This document shows, in pieces, positions 9,237 through 17,242 of a stretch of DNA of 23,231 bases. The stretch covers positions 1 through 23,231 of the forward strand of contig CAMDLJ010000004.1 of NCBI GenBank assembly GCA_945901665.1. The letters are read 5' to 3'. Each line of letters begins with the position of its first letter. Position 1 is the first letter of the stretch. The translations under genes were made by a program, and so were the position numbers. The notes beneath the pieces were generated by a model. That model had not been told where the DNA came from. It did not search any database and worked only from the letters and a program-made list of their open reading frames with translations. Source of the DNA: Bordetella parapertussis. GTDB taxonomy: Bacteria; Pseudomonadota; Gammaproteobacteria; Burkholderiales; Burkholderiaceae.

Positions 9237-10002
9237 GCATCTGACACCACTCCCCGCTTTCAACGACAACTACCTGTGGCTGTGGCATCACAACAGCCAC
9301 GCGGTGGTGGTGGACCCGGGTGACGGTGAGGTGGTGATGCAGGCGCTGGCCCGATCGCAACTTCACCTCGAGGCCATTTTAGTCACCCACCACCATGCCG
9401 ACCACACGGGCGGCGTGAATCTGCTGCGGCAAGCCACCCAGGCTGTGGTCTACGGACCGGCGGGTGAAAACATCCCCGGCCCCTATGTGGCCTTGACCGG
9501 CGGCGACACCTTTGTTTGGCAAGGGCAGCGGATCGAAGTCATCGACGTGCCCGGTCACACCGCTGGCCACATTGCCTACTTTGCGCCTGGCGAAGGCGAT
9601 GCCCCTGTGCTGTTTTGTGGCGACACTTTGTTTTCTGGGGGCTGCGGTCGCTTGTTTGAAGGCACAGCAGCACAAATGCTGAGCAGCTTGGACAGGCTGG
9701 CAGCCCTGCCTGGCCCCACCCGGGTGTGCTGTGCCCACGAATACACCTTGTCCAACCTGCGTTTTGCCCTGGCCGTGGAACCCCACAACCCAGAATTGAT
9801 GGCGTACCATGACCGCTGTCAGCAATGGCGCGCCAATGGCCAGCCCACACTGCCCTCCACCCTGACCCAGGAGCTGGCCATCAACCCTTTTATGCGCAGT
9901 CGTCAAACATCGGTGGTGCAAGCGGTTCAGCAACGCAGCCCCAGTGCCAACGATGAAGTGGCGGTATTTGCCCAATTGCGCGAATGGAAAAACCAATTTT
10001 GA
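9235..10002 (+). CDS. gloB: hydroxyacylglutathione hydrolase (glyoxalase II)
   Basis: GloB hydrolyses S-lactoylglutathione to lactate and glutathione, the second step of methylglyoxal detoxification in the cytoplasm. The 255-residue product has the metallo-beta-lactamase fold signature THHHADHTGG with metal ligands H52, H54, D56 and H57, then H108 (VPGHTAGH), D130 (FCGDTLFSGGCGR) and H168 (CCAHEYTLSNLRF). The C-terminal glutathione-binding region with late basic residues (RSRQ near 221-224) is present. The N-terminus LTPLPAFNDNYLWL is typical, supporting the ATG at 9235. That ATG shares two bases with the ATG of the divergent methyltransferase. The 3' end overlaps the mltD-like gene by 19 bases. 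Confidence 0.96.
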   Translation: MHLTPLPAFNDNYLWLWHHNSHAVVVDPGDGEVVMQALARSQLHLEAILVTHHHADHTGGVNLLRQATQAVVYGPAGENIPGPYVALTGGDTFVWQGQRIEVIDVPGHTAGHIAYFAPGEGDAPVLFCGDTLFSGGCGRLFEGTAAQMLSSLDRLAALPGPTRVCCAHEYTLSNLRFALAVEPHNPELMAYHDRCQQWRANGQPTLPSTLTQELAINPFMRSRQTSVVQAVQQRSPSANDEVAVFAQLREWKNQF

Positions 10003-11546
10003 TCAATCGACTGTTTTTGTTGCTGGCCGCAGCCTGTGTGACCACCGCTTGCGTGACGCCACCGCCCGCGCCAGTTTCCTTGGCCGAATCCGAGGCACCA
10101 CCCACCACGGCTGTCCCCTGGCGCGAGGTCACCCCAGCCTTGGTCGATAAATCTGCTGCCTCGGCTGCCTCCACTGCAGCCCCTGCGGCAGCGCTGGCTC
10201 TGAGCCCTTTGACCCCTACCGAGTCCAATCCCTCCAACGTGACTCGCATGGATCTGCCCGTGGATTTATGGGAGCGCATCCGGCGCGGCTTTGCCATGCC
10301 CAACTTGGACCACCCCTTGTCGCAAGACCGCACCCAGTGGTATGCGGCCCGGGGCGACTATTTGCAGCGCATGACCGACAGGTCGAGCAAATACCTCTAC
10401 CACATCGTGGAAGAAATTGAGCGCCGCGGCATGCCCACCGAACTGGCTTTGCTGCCTTTCATCGAAAGCGCATTCAACCCCCAAGCTGTCTCCACCGCAC
10501 GCGCCACCGGCATGTGGCAATTCATGCCAGCCACCGGTAAAAGCTTTGATCTCAAGCAAAACGCGTTTCGTGACGACCGGCGCGATGTGCTGGCCTCCAC
10601 CCGTGCCGCTTTGGATTACCTGCAAAGGCTCTACAACATGTTTGGCGACTGGCACCTGGCCTTGGCCGCCTACAACTGGGGTGAGGGCAATGTGGGCAAG
10701 GCCTTGGCGCGCAATCAGCGCAACCAATTGGGTTTGTCCTACACCGACTTGAAGATGCCCAATGAAACCCGCTACTACGTGCCAAAGTTGCAAGCGGTGA
10801 AAAACATTGTGGCCATGCCGCAGTTGTACAACCTGCAATTGCCCCATATTCCCAACCACCCGTATTTTCAAACTGTGCCCTTGACGCGGGATATCGACGT
10901 CTCCTTGGCGGCCAAACTGGCTGATATCTCGGTGGAAGATTTCAAGTCGCTCAACCCCTCGGCCCACCGGCCGGTGCTGCTGGCCGCCGGCACGCCCCAG
11001 TTGCTGTTGCCTTGGGACAACGCTGAAATTTTCATGCGTAACTTCGCCCAACATGGCGAAGCGCGCATGGCCAGTTGGACCGCTTGGGTCACCCCGCACA
11101 GCATCAAAGTGGCCGAAGCGGCCAAGCGCGCAGGCATGCCCGAGGCCGATTTCCGCGCCCTCAATGGCATTCCGCCCCACATGTTGATCAAGTCTGGTTC
11201 CGCCCTGCTGGTGCCACGCACCGCGCGCATGGAAGATGACGTCTCCCCTGCCATCGCCGACAACGGGCGCTTGGATCTCTCACCCGAGGCCCAACTCAGG
11301 CGCCTGACGGTCAAAGCCAAGCCGCAAGACAACCTCGACGCGGTGGCGGCGCGCTACAAGGTGAGCGCGGCGCAATTGGCCGAGTGGAACAAGCTGAGCC
11401 CGCGCAGCCCCCTCAAAGCCGGCCAAACCTTGGTGGTCTATGTGGCGGGCAAACCCAACACGGCCAAAGGGCCTGCCAAAGCCCAAGCAAAGAAAAAGCC
11501 AACAGGTAAATCGGGCTCCGAAGTGCAAACCGCCAAAGCGCGCTGA
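9984..11546 (+). CDS. mltD: MltD-like membrane-bound lytic murein transglycosylase with LysM domain(s)
   Basis: This enzyme cleaves peptidoglycan between MurNAc and GlcNAc with formation of 1,6-anhydro-MurNAc. The N-terminus (MEKPILINRLFLLLAAACVTTACV) looks like a lipoprotein signal with C18 or C23 as the lipidated residue, so it should sit in the outer membrane facing the periplasm. The SLT domain (about 130-250) has the catalytic glutamate E161 in FIESAFNP, then GMWQFMPAT (176-184) and AYNWGEGNV (229-237). A LysM-type module follows near the C-terminus (LTVKAKPQDNLDAVAARYKVSAAQLAEWNKL...), with a more degenerate one before it and a basic Lys/Ala tail. The ATG at 9984 lies inside gloB; a TTG at 9999 overlapping the gloB stop is an alternative that leaves a shorter signal. 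No Shine-Dalgarno is obvious, so coupling to gloB is likely. Confidence 0.9.
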   Translation: MEKPILINRLFLLLAAACVTTACVTPPPAPVSLAESEAPPTTAVPWREVTPALVDKSAASAASTAAPAAALALSPLTPTESNPSNVTRMDLPVDLWERIRRGFAMPNLDHPLSQDRTQWYAARGDYLQRMTDRSSKYLYHIVEEIERRGMPTELALLPFIESAFNPQAVSTARATGMWQFMPATGKSFDLKQNAFRDDRRDVLASTRAALDYLQRLYNMFGDWHLALAAYNWGEGNVGKALARNQRNQLGLSYTDLKMPNETRYYVPKLQAVKNIVAMPQLYNLQLPHIPNHPYFQTVPLTRDIDVSLAAKLADISVEDFKSLNPSAHRPVLLAAGTPQLLLPWDNAEIFMRNFAQHGEARMASWTAWVTPHSIKVAEAAKRAGMPEADFRALNGIPPHMLIKSGSALLVPRTARMEDDVSPAIADNGRLDLSPEAQLRRLTVKAKPQDNLDAVAARYKVSAAQLAEWNKLSPRSPLKAGQTLVVYVAGKPNTAKGPAKAQAKKKPTGKSGSEVQTAKAR

Positions 11547-11579
11547 CACCCACAGGGGTTTGGCCACTTAAGGGGCAAC

Positions 11580-12419
11580 TCAGAGCCGTTCGTTTTCAGC
11601 GCTGCGGGGTTGCCACACCATCAAGTGGCGCTCCAAGCGGCCCACAGCCCCATCGAGCAACAAGGCAAAGGCCGTCAGCACCGTGATGCCCGCAAACACC
11701 GTGTTGACATCGAAGGTGCCCTCGGCTTGCTGGATCAGATAGCCCACGCCACGCGCTGACCCCAGGTACTCACCCACCACCGCCCCCACAAAGGCCAGGC
11801 CCACCGAGGTGTGCAAGCTGGAGAACACCCAACTGGTGGCGCTGGGCAAATAAACCGTGCGCAACAGTTGTTTTTGCTTCGCACCCAGCATGCGCGCATT
11901 CGCCAACAAAACCGGGCTGACTTCGCGCACACCTTGGTAGACATTGAAAAAGACAATGAAAAACACCAAGGTCACGGCCAAAGCCACCTTGCTCCAAATG
12001 CCCAGGCCAAACCACATCGCAAAAATGGGCGCCAAGATCACCCGGGGCATGGCATTCGCCGCTTTGATGTAAGGGTCCAAGATGGCGCTGGCCAAGGGGC
12101 TCAGCGCCAACCACAAACCGCACACCAAGCCCAACAAGGTGCCCAAACCAAAAGCCAACACCGTCTCGAGCAAGGTCACGCCCAAATGAATATAAATATC
12201 GGCACGGCCCTTGAGCCCATCTGGGAAAAGAAAGCTGGGGCCCAGGTCCATGGGTATAAACCAAGACCATACCCGGCCCATGACCTGCACCGGGTTGCCC
12301 AAAAAAAACGCCATCTTGGGGTCCATGCTGACCCAATGCCAAAGGGACAACACCCCCACCAACAAGCCCACTTGCCACCAGCGCAAATTGGATTCTTGGG
12401 GTTTGATCACAGACCACAT
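11580..12419 (-). CDS. ABC transporter permease, nitrate/sulfonate/taurine (SsuC/TauC) type
   Basis: Inner-membrane permease of an importer; substrate not identifiable from sequence. The 279 residues contain about six hydrophobic segments and the cytoplasmic EAA-type coupling loop VLLANARMLGAKQKQLLRTVYLPSAT, which contacts the ATPase. The segment AMPRVILAPIFAMWFGLGIWSKVA is typical of the SsuC/TauC/NrtB family. It is the last gene of a three-gene operon: binding protein, ATPase, permease. The ATPase gene ends 12 bases upstream and its stop region contains GAGG that could serve as the ribosome site. The gene converges on mltD across 33 bases, in which I see no clear hairpin terminator. Confidence 0.92.
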   Translation of the reverse strand: MWSVIKPQESNLRWWQVGLLVGVLSLWHWVSMDPKMAFFLGNPVQVMGRVWSWFIPMDLGPSFLFPDGLKGRADIYIHLGVTLLETVLAFGLGTLLGLVCGLWLALSPLASAILDPYIKAANAMPRVILAPIFAMWFGLGIWSKVALAVTLVFFIVFFNVYQGVREVSPVLLANARMLGAKQKQLLRTVYLPSATSWVFSSLHTSVGLAFVGAVVGEYLGSARGVGYLIQQAEGTFDVNTVFAGITVLTAFALLLDGAVGRLERHLMVWQPRSAENERL

Positions 12420-12431
12420 GGTGTTGCCGCC

Positions 12432-13244
12432 TCAGGCTTTGCGCAGTTGCTGGGCATAGCCCTTGAGGACTTCGTCGCGCAGCAACTCCCAAATTTGTCC
12501 ATGCAATGCGTTGAAACGCGCTTGCGAGCGCACCTCGGCCACATGGCGGGGCCGTGGCAAGTCAATTTGAAACTCTCCAATGGGGTGCGTGGCTGGTCCG
12601 GCCGACAAAACCACCACCCTGTCGCTCATGGCAATGGCTTCGTCCAGGTCATGGGTGATGAAAAGCACGGCCTTTTTTTTGCGCGACCAGAGTTCCAGCA
12701 CCTCGGTTTCCATCAATTGACGGGTTTGAATGTCCAAGGCGGAGAAGGGCTCATCCATCAAAATGATGTCGGGGTCGAGCACCAAGGTTTGGGCCAAGGC
12801 CACGCGCTTGCGCATGCCCCCGGACAGCTGGTGCGGATAGCGGTCTTCAAAACCCGATAAACCCACGCGCGAGAGCCAGTCCATGGCCAATTGCTGCGCG
12901 GCTTTTGCCTCCGTGTGGTGATACTGCAAGCCCAGCAACACATTGTCCAAGGCGCTGCGCCAAGGCATCAGGGCTTCAGTTTGAAACATATAGCCCGCAC
13001 GGGCATTGATGCCTTGCAGCACTTGCCCAAACACCCGTACCTCACCCAGGCTGGGGGTGAGCAAACCAGCGGCCACATTCAGCAAGGTCGATTTGCCACA
13101 ACCCGTCGGACCCACCACCGACACAAATTCACCGGGCTGAACACGCAAAGACGTATCTGCCACCGCGGTGTAAGCGGGCTCCATCGGGGAGCGGGGGCGA
13201 AAAGTGCAAGTGATGTTGCACAGCTCAAGCGCGGGGGTGTCCAT
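12432..13244 (-). CDS. ABC transporter ATP-binding protein, nitrate/sulfonate/taurine (SsuB/TauB) type
   Basis: ATPase that powers the importer. In 270 residues it shows Walker A GPTGCGKST (45-53), the Q-loop glutamine Q88, the ABC signature LSGGM (140-144), Walker B ILMDEP (161-166), the D-loop SALD and the switch histidine H198 (FITHDLDEA). All catalytic parts are intact. The start at 13244 gives the usual first strand (ALELCNITCTF). However, the ribosome site is missing: the 15 bases between it and the binding-protein stop are an alternating GC tract. Translation may therefore depend on coupling. The order binding protein-ATPase-permease is standard for this importer family. Confidence 0.94.
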   Translation of the reverse strand: MDTPALELCNITCTFRPRSPMEPAYTAVADTSLRVQPGEFVSVVGPTGCGKSTLLNVAAGLLTPSLGEVRVFGQVLQGINARAGYMFQTEALMPWRSALDNVLLGLQYHHTEAKAAQQLAMDWLSRVGLSGFEDRYPHQLSGGMRKRVALAQTLVLDPDIILMDEPFSALDIQTRQLMETEVLELWSRKKKAVLFITHDLDEAIAMSDRVVVLSAGPATHPIGEFQIDLPRPRHVAEVRSQARFNALHGQIWELLRDEVLKGYAQQLRKA

Positions 13245-13259
13245 CTGGGCGCGCGCGCA

Positions 13260-14309
13260 CTAAGCCTTGAATTTGTCCTTGGCGCGGCGGGCAAAGTCAT
13301 TGGTGAAGGTTTTGGACAAATCAATTTTGTCCGCCTTGAGCGTTTCATCAAAGCTGGCCAGGGCTTTGAGCGCGGTCTTGGTGCCTTCGGCCGGGATGAT
13401 GCCATCGGGACTCAAGGCCTCGCGAATTTTGTCAAACGAGGCCAAGTACAAGGCCCGGTCGCCCAACAAATAGCTTTCGGGCACGGTTTTCAAAATGTCC
13501 GATGGGCCTGCAGTCTGTAGCCATTTCAAGCCGCGCACAATGGCGTTGGCCAAGGCTTGGCAGGTGTTGGGGTTTTGTGCCAGATAGTCGGCCGGTGCAT
13601 ACAAACAAGCCGCCGGCATGGGGCCACCGAAAACGTCGACCGTGCCTTTGATGGTGCGGGTGTCGGAGATGATCTTCACATCCCCTTTTTGCTCCAGCAT
13701 GGTCATCACTGGGTCGATGTTGCTGATGGCGTCGATTTGTCCGCTGCGCATGGCCGACAAGGCACCCGCCGAGGTGCCCACACCAATGAAACTCACGTCA
13801 CTGGCCTTGAGGCCAGCGCGCGACAAAATAAGGTTGGCCACCATATTGGTCGAAGAACCAGGGGCCGATACACCAATTTTTTTGCCCCGCAAATCCGCCA
13901 CTGTTTTGTATTGCGCCATGGTTTTGGTCGACACGCCAATGGCAATTTGGGGGGCTCTGCCTTGCAACACAAAAGCCTTGAACATTTGCGACTTGCCTTG
14001 CAAATTGATGGTGTGCTCATAAGCGCCAGAGCACACATCGGCCGACCCACCCACCACGGCGCGCAAGGCCTGGGTGCCGCCGGCAAAGTCGCTGATTTCC
14101 ACCTCCAAACCCTCTGCCTTGAAGTAGCCCAATTGTTCGGCCAAGGTCAGGGGTAAATAATAAAAAGAGGCCTTGCCGCCAACCGCAATGGACACCTTGG
14201 TTTTCTCAAGTTTGCCGCTTTGGGCTTGTGCCCCAGGCCAAGCCAAACCCAAGCCCGTGCATGCGGTGGCAAGGATGATTTGACGGCGCTTGGGTTCAAA
14301 GTCGTTCAT
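13260..14309 (-). CDS. ABC transporter periplasmic substrate-binding protein (NMT1/SsuA-like)
   Basis: Periplasmic receptor of the importer. Its 349 residues start with a cleavable signal containing a twin-arginine-like motif (KRRQIIL at 7-13) and a hydrophobic stretch ending AQAQ near residue 31, so export by Tat or Sec is expected. The mature part VSIAVGGKASFYYLPLTLAEQLGYFKAEGLEVEISDFAGGTQALRAVVGGSADV is characteristic of the NMT1/SsuA fold. DLRGKKIGVSAPGSSTNMVANLIL is the usual hinge-region motif. Candidate ligands range over sulfonates, nitrate, pyrimidine precursors and aromatic acids; nothing here decides. It heads the operon. The 95 bases upstream to recR contain no promoter that I would call. 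Confidence 0.92.
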   Translation of the reverse strand: MNDFEPKRRQIILATACTGLGLAWPGAQAQSGKLEKTKVSIAVGGKASFYYLPLTLAEQLGYFKAEGLEVEISDFAGGTQALRAVVGGSADVCSGAYEHTINLQGKSQMFKAFVLQGRAPQIAIGVSTKTMAQYKTVADLRGKKIGVSAPGSSTNMVANLILSRAGLKASDVSFIGVGTSAGALSAMRSGQIDAISNIDPVMTMLEQKGDVKIISDTRTIKGTVDVFGGPMPAACLYAPADYLAQNPNTCQALANAIVRGLKWLQTAGPSDILKTVPESYLLGDRALYLASFDKIREALSPDGIIPAEGTKTALKALASFDETLKADKIDLSKTFTNDFARRAKDKFKA

Positions 14310-14404
14310 GGACTGGACTTAAAAAAAGGGGTCAGCAAAATGTTCAAAAAGCATACCTCTGACAGCACCTGAACGCATCGGTGTCATCCCGAGAGGGTTA
14401 TCAC

Positions 14405-15001
14405 TTAGGTGCTGCGCCGATCGAGCAGGGCATGGGCAATGGTGCCCAAATCGACAAACTCCAACTCGCTGCCAATCGGTACACCCCGCGATAAACGGCT
14501 GACCGCGATGCCGCGCTTTTTCAAGACTTCACCAATCACATGCGCCGTGGCCTCGCCCTCGGCTGTGAAATTGGTCGCCAAAATCACCTCTTGAACCTGC
14601 CCATCACAGGCGCGGTCAATGAGCTTTTGCAAGCCCATTTCATGCGGGCCCAAGCCTTCGATGGGGCTGATGCGGCCCATCAACACAAAGTAGGTTCCCT
14701 GGTAAGCGCCGGTGCGCTCCAGCGCCAATTGATCGGCCGGTGTTTCAATCACACACAAGCGCGTGGGGTCGCGGGCAGGATCGGCACAGGTGATGCACAC
14801 GCTCGACTCTGACAAGGTGTGACAACGCTCGCAATGGCCAACTTTGTCCAGGGCCTGGGCGATGGCCTGGGACATCAAATGCGCACCTTCTCGATCGTTT
14901 TGCAGCAAATGATGGGCCATGCGCGTGGCCGATTTGACGCCCACCCCTGGCAATCGGCGCAATGCCGTCATCAAGGCCTCCAGGGCTGGGCTGGTCGACA
15001 T
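14405..15001 (-). CDS. recR: recombination mediator protein RecR
   Basis: RecR acts with RecO (and RecF) to load RecA on gapped single-stranded DNA. The 198-residue product has the N-terminal helix-hairpin-helix ([11 protein letters not shown], about 15-25), the C4 zinc site C57, C60, C69 and C72 ([16 protein letters not shown]), then the Toprim domain ([26 protein letters not shown]) and the C-terminal [20 protein letters not shown]. The open frame could start one codon earlier at a TTG, but the ATG at 15001 is better: it shares its A with the ybaB TGA stop (TGATG on the coding strand), a classic reinitiation arrangement. It is the third gene of dnaX-ybaB-recR. Confidence 0.97.
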   Translation of the reverse strand: MSTSPALEALMTALRRLPGVGVKSATRMAHHLLQNDREGAHLMSQAIAQALDKVGHCERCHTLSESSVCITCADPARDPTRLCVIETPADQLALERTGAYQGTYFVLMGRISPIEGLGPHEMGLQKLIDRACDGQVQEVILATNFTAEGEATAHVIGEVLKKRGIAVSRLSRGVPIGSELEFVDLGTIAHALLDRRST

Positions 15002-15324
15002 CAAAAGGGCAACTTCATGCCAGGGGGCATGCCAGCATTGAGTTTGCCCATGCGGGCTTCGGTGGTTTCAGCGGCTTTTCGCGCCGCATCATTGAAGGCG
15101 GCAGCCACCAGGTCTTCCAACATGTCTTTATCGTCACTGAGCAAACTGGCATCAATGCTCACCCGTTTGACATCGTGCTTGCAGGTCATCAACACCTTCA
15201 CCAGGCCAGAGCCCGACTCACCGGTGACCTCAATGCTGGCGAGCTCATCCTGGGTTTTTTTGATGTTGTCTTGCATCGCCTGGGCTTGCTTCATCAGGCC
15301 AGCGAGTTGTCCTTTATTAAACAT
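15001..15324 (-). CDS. ybaB: YbaB/EbfC-family nucleoid-associated protein
   Basis: Small dimeric DNA-binding protein of unknown exact role, commonly encoded between dnaX and recR. The 107 residues show the family pattern: an N-terminal helix with [34 protein letters not shown], then [43 protein letters not shown] and a Met/Gly/Pro-rich tail ending MPPGMKLPF. The gene follows dnaX after 12 bases and its stop overlaps the recR start by one base, so all three should be one transcript. Confidence 0.96.
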   Translation of the reverse strand: MFNKGQLAGLMKQAQAMQDNIKKTQDELASIEVTGESGSGLVKVLMTCKHDVKRVSIDASLLSDDKDMLEDLVAAAFNDAARKAAETTEARMGKLNAGMPPGMKLPF

Positions 15325-15336
15325 GGTTTGCTTCTT

Positions 15337-17229
15337 TCATGCGGGTTTAAGAGATCCGGGGACAATTTTCGCGTCAAATTGACGCATCATTTTTTGCACA
15401 AAGGGGTCATTGAGGATGATGGACTCGGCCTCACGCTGGCGCTGAGCGGCCAAAGCCGCCGCGCGTTTGGCCGGGCTGTCCATCACGCGACCAACCTCCA
15501 GGGTCAGACGCACGGCATGTCCTGAGTCAGACAAGGCTTGCTCCAATCGCTCCCGGGCAGTGGGGTTTTGCAAAGTCTCACGCTCAATGCGCAGCAACCA
15601 CTCTTGGGTATCGCGTCCGACCAATTGCGATTGCAAAGCCAGTTCGCGCACCAATGCGGTGATGCGCTCTGCCGCCACCATTTGTAGCACCAGGGCATGC
15701 CAAAAATCCCCTTCCTCGGTGGTGACCAAAACCACTTCAGCTGGCACCTGAGGCTTGTCCAAGCGCTCGCCCGCAGGTCCCAGGTCACGCACCGGCACCG
15801 CCCCACCACCAACAGCAGCGGGTTTGGGGGCGACGGATCGGGTCGGGGCCGGGCTGGGGCTGACTTCGCGCACCGGCACTTGGCGCCCGGGTGGCAATGG
15901 GTCAACCGCCGGGGCGGGCGTGGGTTCATCCGATGGGCGCACACCTGGGGTTGTTGCCAACGCCAATGGCGGTAGCGCCATCGACAAGGCCGGCGCCGCC
16001 CTGGCTCCATCGTCAACCATTTCCGCAAGGGGGCTGGGCACCTTGACTGGACCAGTGGGCTCAAACACCGGCTCAGGGCTGGCTGTTTTCAGGCTTTTTT
16101 TTTCCACTTCAGCGCTGGGCTGCTGGGGCGACTTGAATGCCAGCAAGCGCAACAAAACCATGGTCAAGCCCGCATATTCATCGGGCGCCAAGCCCAACTC
16201 GGCGCGCCCATGCAAACACATGCTGTAGAGCAACTGGGTTTCATCGGGCGGCATCAGCTGGGCCAAATGGCGCTCGGTTTGGGCGTCCTCGTCGCCATCG
16301 GTGTCTGCAGTGGCCCCGGGCACCGCTTGCAACACGGCCATGTGCTGCAACACCACGGTCATGTCTTCCAGCGTTGAAGCGGCGTTCAAGCCTTGCAAGC
16401 GCAATTGCTCCACGGTGTGCACCACTTGCTGACCATTGCCATCGGCCAAGGCCTCGATCAAGCCAAACACATGGCCCCGGTCCACCGAGCCCAACATTTG
16501 CTGCACCGATTCCAGCGCCACCTCTCCAGCGCCAAACGCCATGGCTTGGTCGGTCAGGCTCAAAGCGTCGCGCATAGAACCGCGGGCCGCCCGGGCCATC
16601 AAGCGCAAAGCGGGCATGTCATGCCGCACCCCTTCGGCCTGCAAAACATGGGCCAAGTGCTCGACCAACACCGACGGCGGCATGGGTCGAAGGTTGAATT
16701 GCAGACAACGCGACAACACGGTGACCGGCACTTTTTGGGGGTCGGTGGTGGCGAGCACAAATTTGAGGTAATCCGGCGGCTCCTCCAAGGTCTTCAACAT
16801 CGCATTGAAGGCGGTGTTGGTGAGCATGTGAACCTCGTCGATCATGAACACCTTGAAGCGCCCCAGCACCGGCTTGTATACCGCTTGCTCCAGCAGGGCT
16901 TGAACCTCGTCCACGCCCCGGTTGGAGGCCGCATCGAGTTCCGTGTAATCGACAAAACGCCCCGCATCAATGTCGCGACAGGCATCGCAAACCCCGCATG
17001 GCTCGGCCGTGATACCACCTTGACCATCCGTACCCTGGCAATTGAGCGACTTGGCCAAAATGCGTGAAACCGTGGTTTTGCCCACGCCCCGCGTGCCAGT
17101 GAACAAATAGGCATGGTGCAAACGCTGCTGGGTCAAGGCATTGACCAAGGCACGCACCACATGGGTCTGCCCCACCATCTCGGTGAAGTTTTTGGGTCGG
17201 TATTTGCGGGCGAGCACCAAGTAAGACAT
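15337..17229 (-). CDS. dnaX: DNA polymerase III subunits tau and (by slippage) gamma, DnaX
   Basis: DnaX is the motor of the sliding-clamp loader, and its long form tau also tethers polymerase cores and the helicase. The 630-residue product has Walker A GTRGVGKT (45-52), the zinc ligands C64, C78, C81 and C84, Walker B DEVH (131-134), the SRC motif with its arginine finger (173-175) and clamp-loader domain III up to about residue 366. A Pro/Ala-rich linker and the tau-specific C-terminal part (EEGDFWHALVLQMVAAERITALVRELALQSQ...) follow. At codons 376-379 the coding strand has G-A9-GC. A one-base slip would end translation almost at once (stops at 16073-16075 or 16089-16091), giving a gamma-like protein of about 385 or 379 residues. 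No Shine-Dalgarno precedes the ATG. ybaB follows after 12 bases. Confidence 0.97.
   Translation of the reverse strand: MSYLVLARKYRPKNFTEMVGQTHVVRALVNALTQQRLHHAYLFTGTRGVGKTTVSRILAKSLNCQGTDGQGGITAEPCGVCDACRDIDAGRFVDYTELDAASNRGVDEVQALLEQAVYKPVLGRFKVFMIDEVHMLTNTAFNAMLKTLEEPPDYLKFVLATTDPQKVPVTVLSRCLQFNLRPMPPSVLVEHLAHVLQAEGVRHDMPALRLMARAARGSMRDALSLTDQAMAFGAGEVALESVQQMLGSVDRGHVFGLIEALADGNGQQVVHTVEQLRLQGLNAASTLEDMTVVLQHMAVLQAVPGATADTDGDEDAQTERHLAQLMPPDETQLLYSMCLHGRAELGLAPDEYAGLTMVLLRLLAFKSPQQPSAEVEKKSLKTASPEPVFEPTGPVKVPSPLAEMVDDGARAAPALSMALPPLALATTPGVRPSDEPTPAPAVDPLPPGRQVPVREVSPSPAPTRSVAPKPAAVGGGAVPVRDLGPAGERLDKPQVPAEVVLVTTEEGDFWHALVLQMVAAERITALVRELALQSQLVGRDTQEWLLRIERETLQNPTARERLEQALSDSGHAVRLTLEVGRVMDSPAKRAAALAAQRQREAESIILNDPFVQKMMRQFDAKIVPGSLKPA
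16095..16103 (-). promoter_or_regulatory. A9 slippery run in dnaX (predicted frameshift or transcriptional slippage site)
   Basis: The coding strand reads GAA AAA AAA AGC at codons 376-379, giving nine consecutive A. After a -1 shift the frame reads AAG CCT GAA AAC AGC CAG CCC TGA; after a +1 shift it reads GCC TGA. The site sits just after clamp-loader domain III, where a gamma subunit should end. No strong upstream Shine-Dalgarno or downstream hairpin is apparent, so transcriptional slippage, as known for Thermus thermophilus dnaX, is at least as likely as ribosomal frameshifting. Confidence 0.6.
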
Positions 17230-17236
17230 GACGGGG

Positions 17237-17242
17237 ATTCTA
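17237..17242 (-). promoter_or_regulatory. candidate -10 element of dnaX (TAGAAT)
   Basis: On the minus strand TAGAAT (five of six consensus bases) ends seven bases before the dnaX ATG, which would give an essentially leaderless message; no ribosome-binding site is seen before the ATG. The best upstream TTG-containing hexamer is spaced too far, so this is a weak call. It touches the -35 of the divergent ffs promoter. Confidence 0.25.

Noticed and set aside
9237..9269. Eleven-residue upstream extension of the methyltransferase (start at 9269)
   Set aside because: It would run into gloB coding sequence and adds no conserved residues. The only purine-rich site (GGGGAG) is upstream of 9236 with loose spacing, so 9236 is preferred, though not proven.
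11547..11579. Terminator between the convergent mltD and permease genes
   Set aside because: Only a very short imperfect pairing is visible and there is no T-run.
12661..12680. T9 run in the ABC ATPase gene as a slippery site like that in dnaX
   Set aside because: It encodes consecutive lysines (RKKKA) late in the domain. A slip here would just destroy the H-loop, with no sensible shorter product, so I do not propose function.
14310..14404. Possible promoter or recR terminator in the gap between recR and the binding-protein gene
   Set aside because: TATGCT and short inverted repeats (CCC/GGG, CACC/GGTG) are present, but no -10/-35 pair or stem followed by a T-run meets a reasonable standard.
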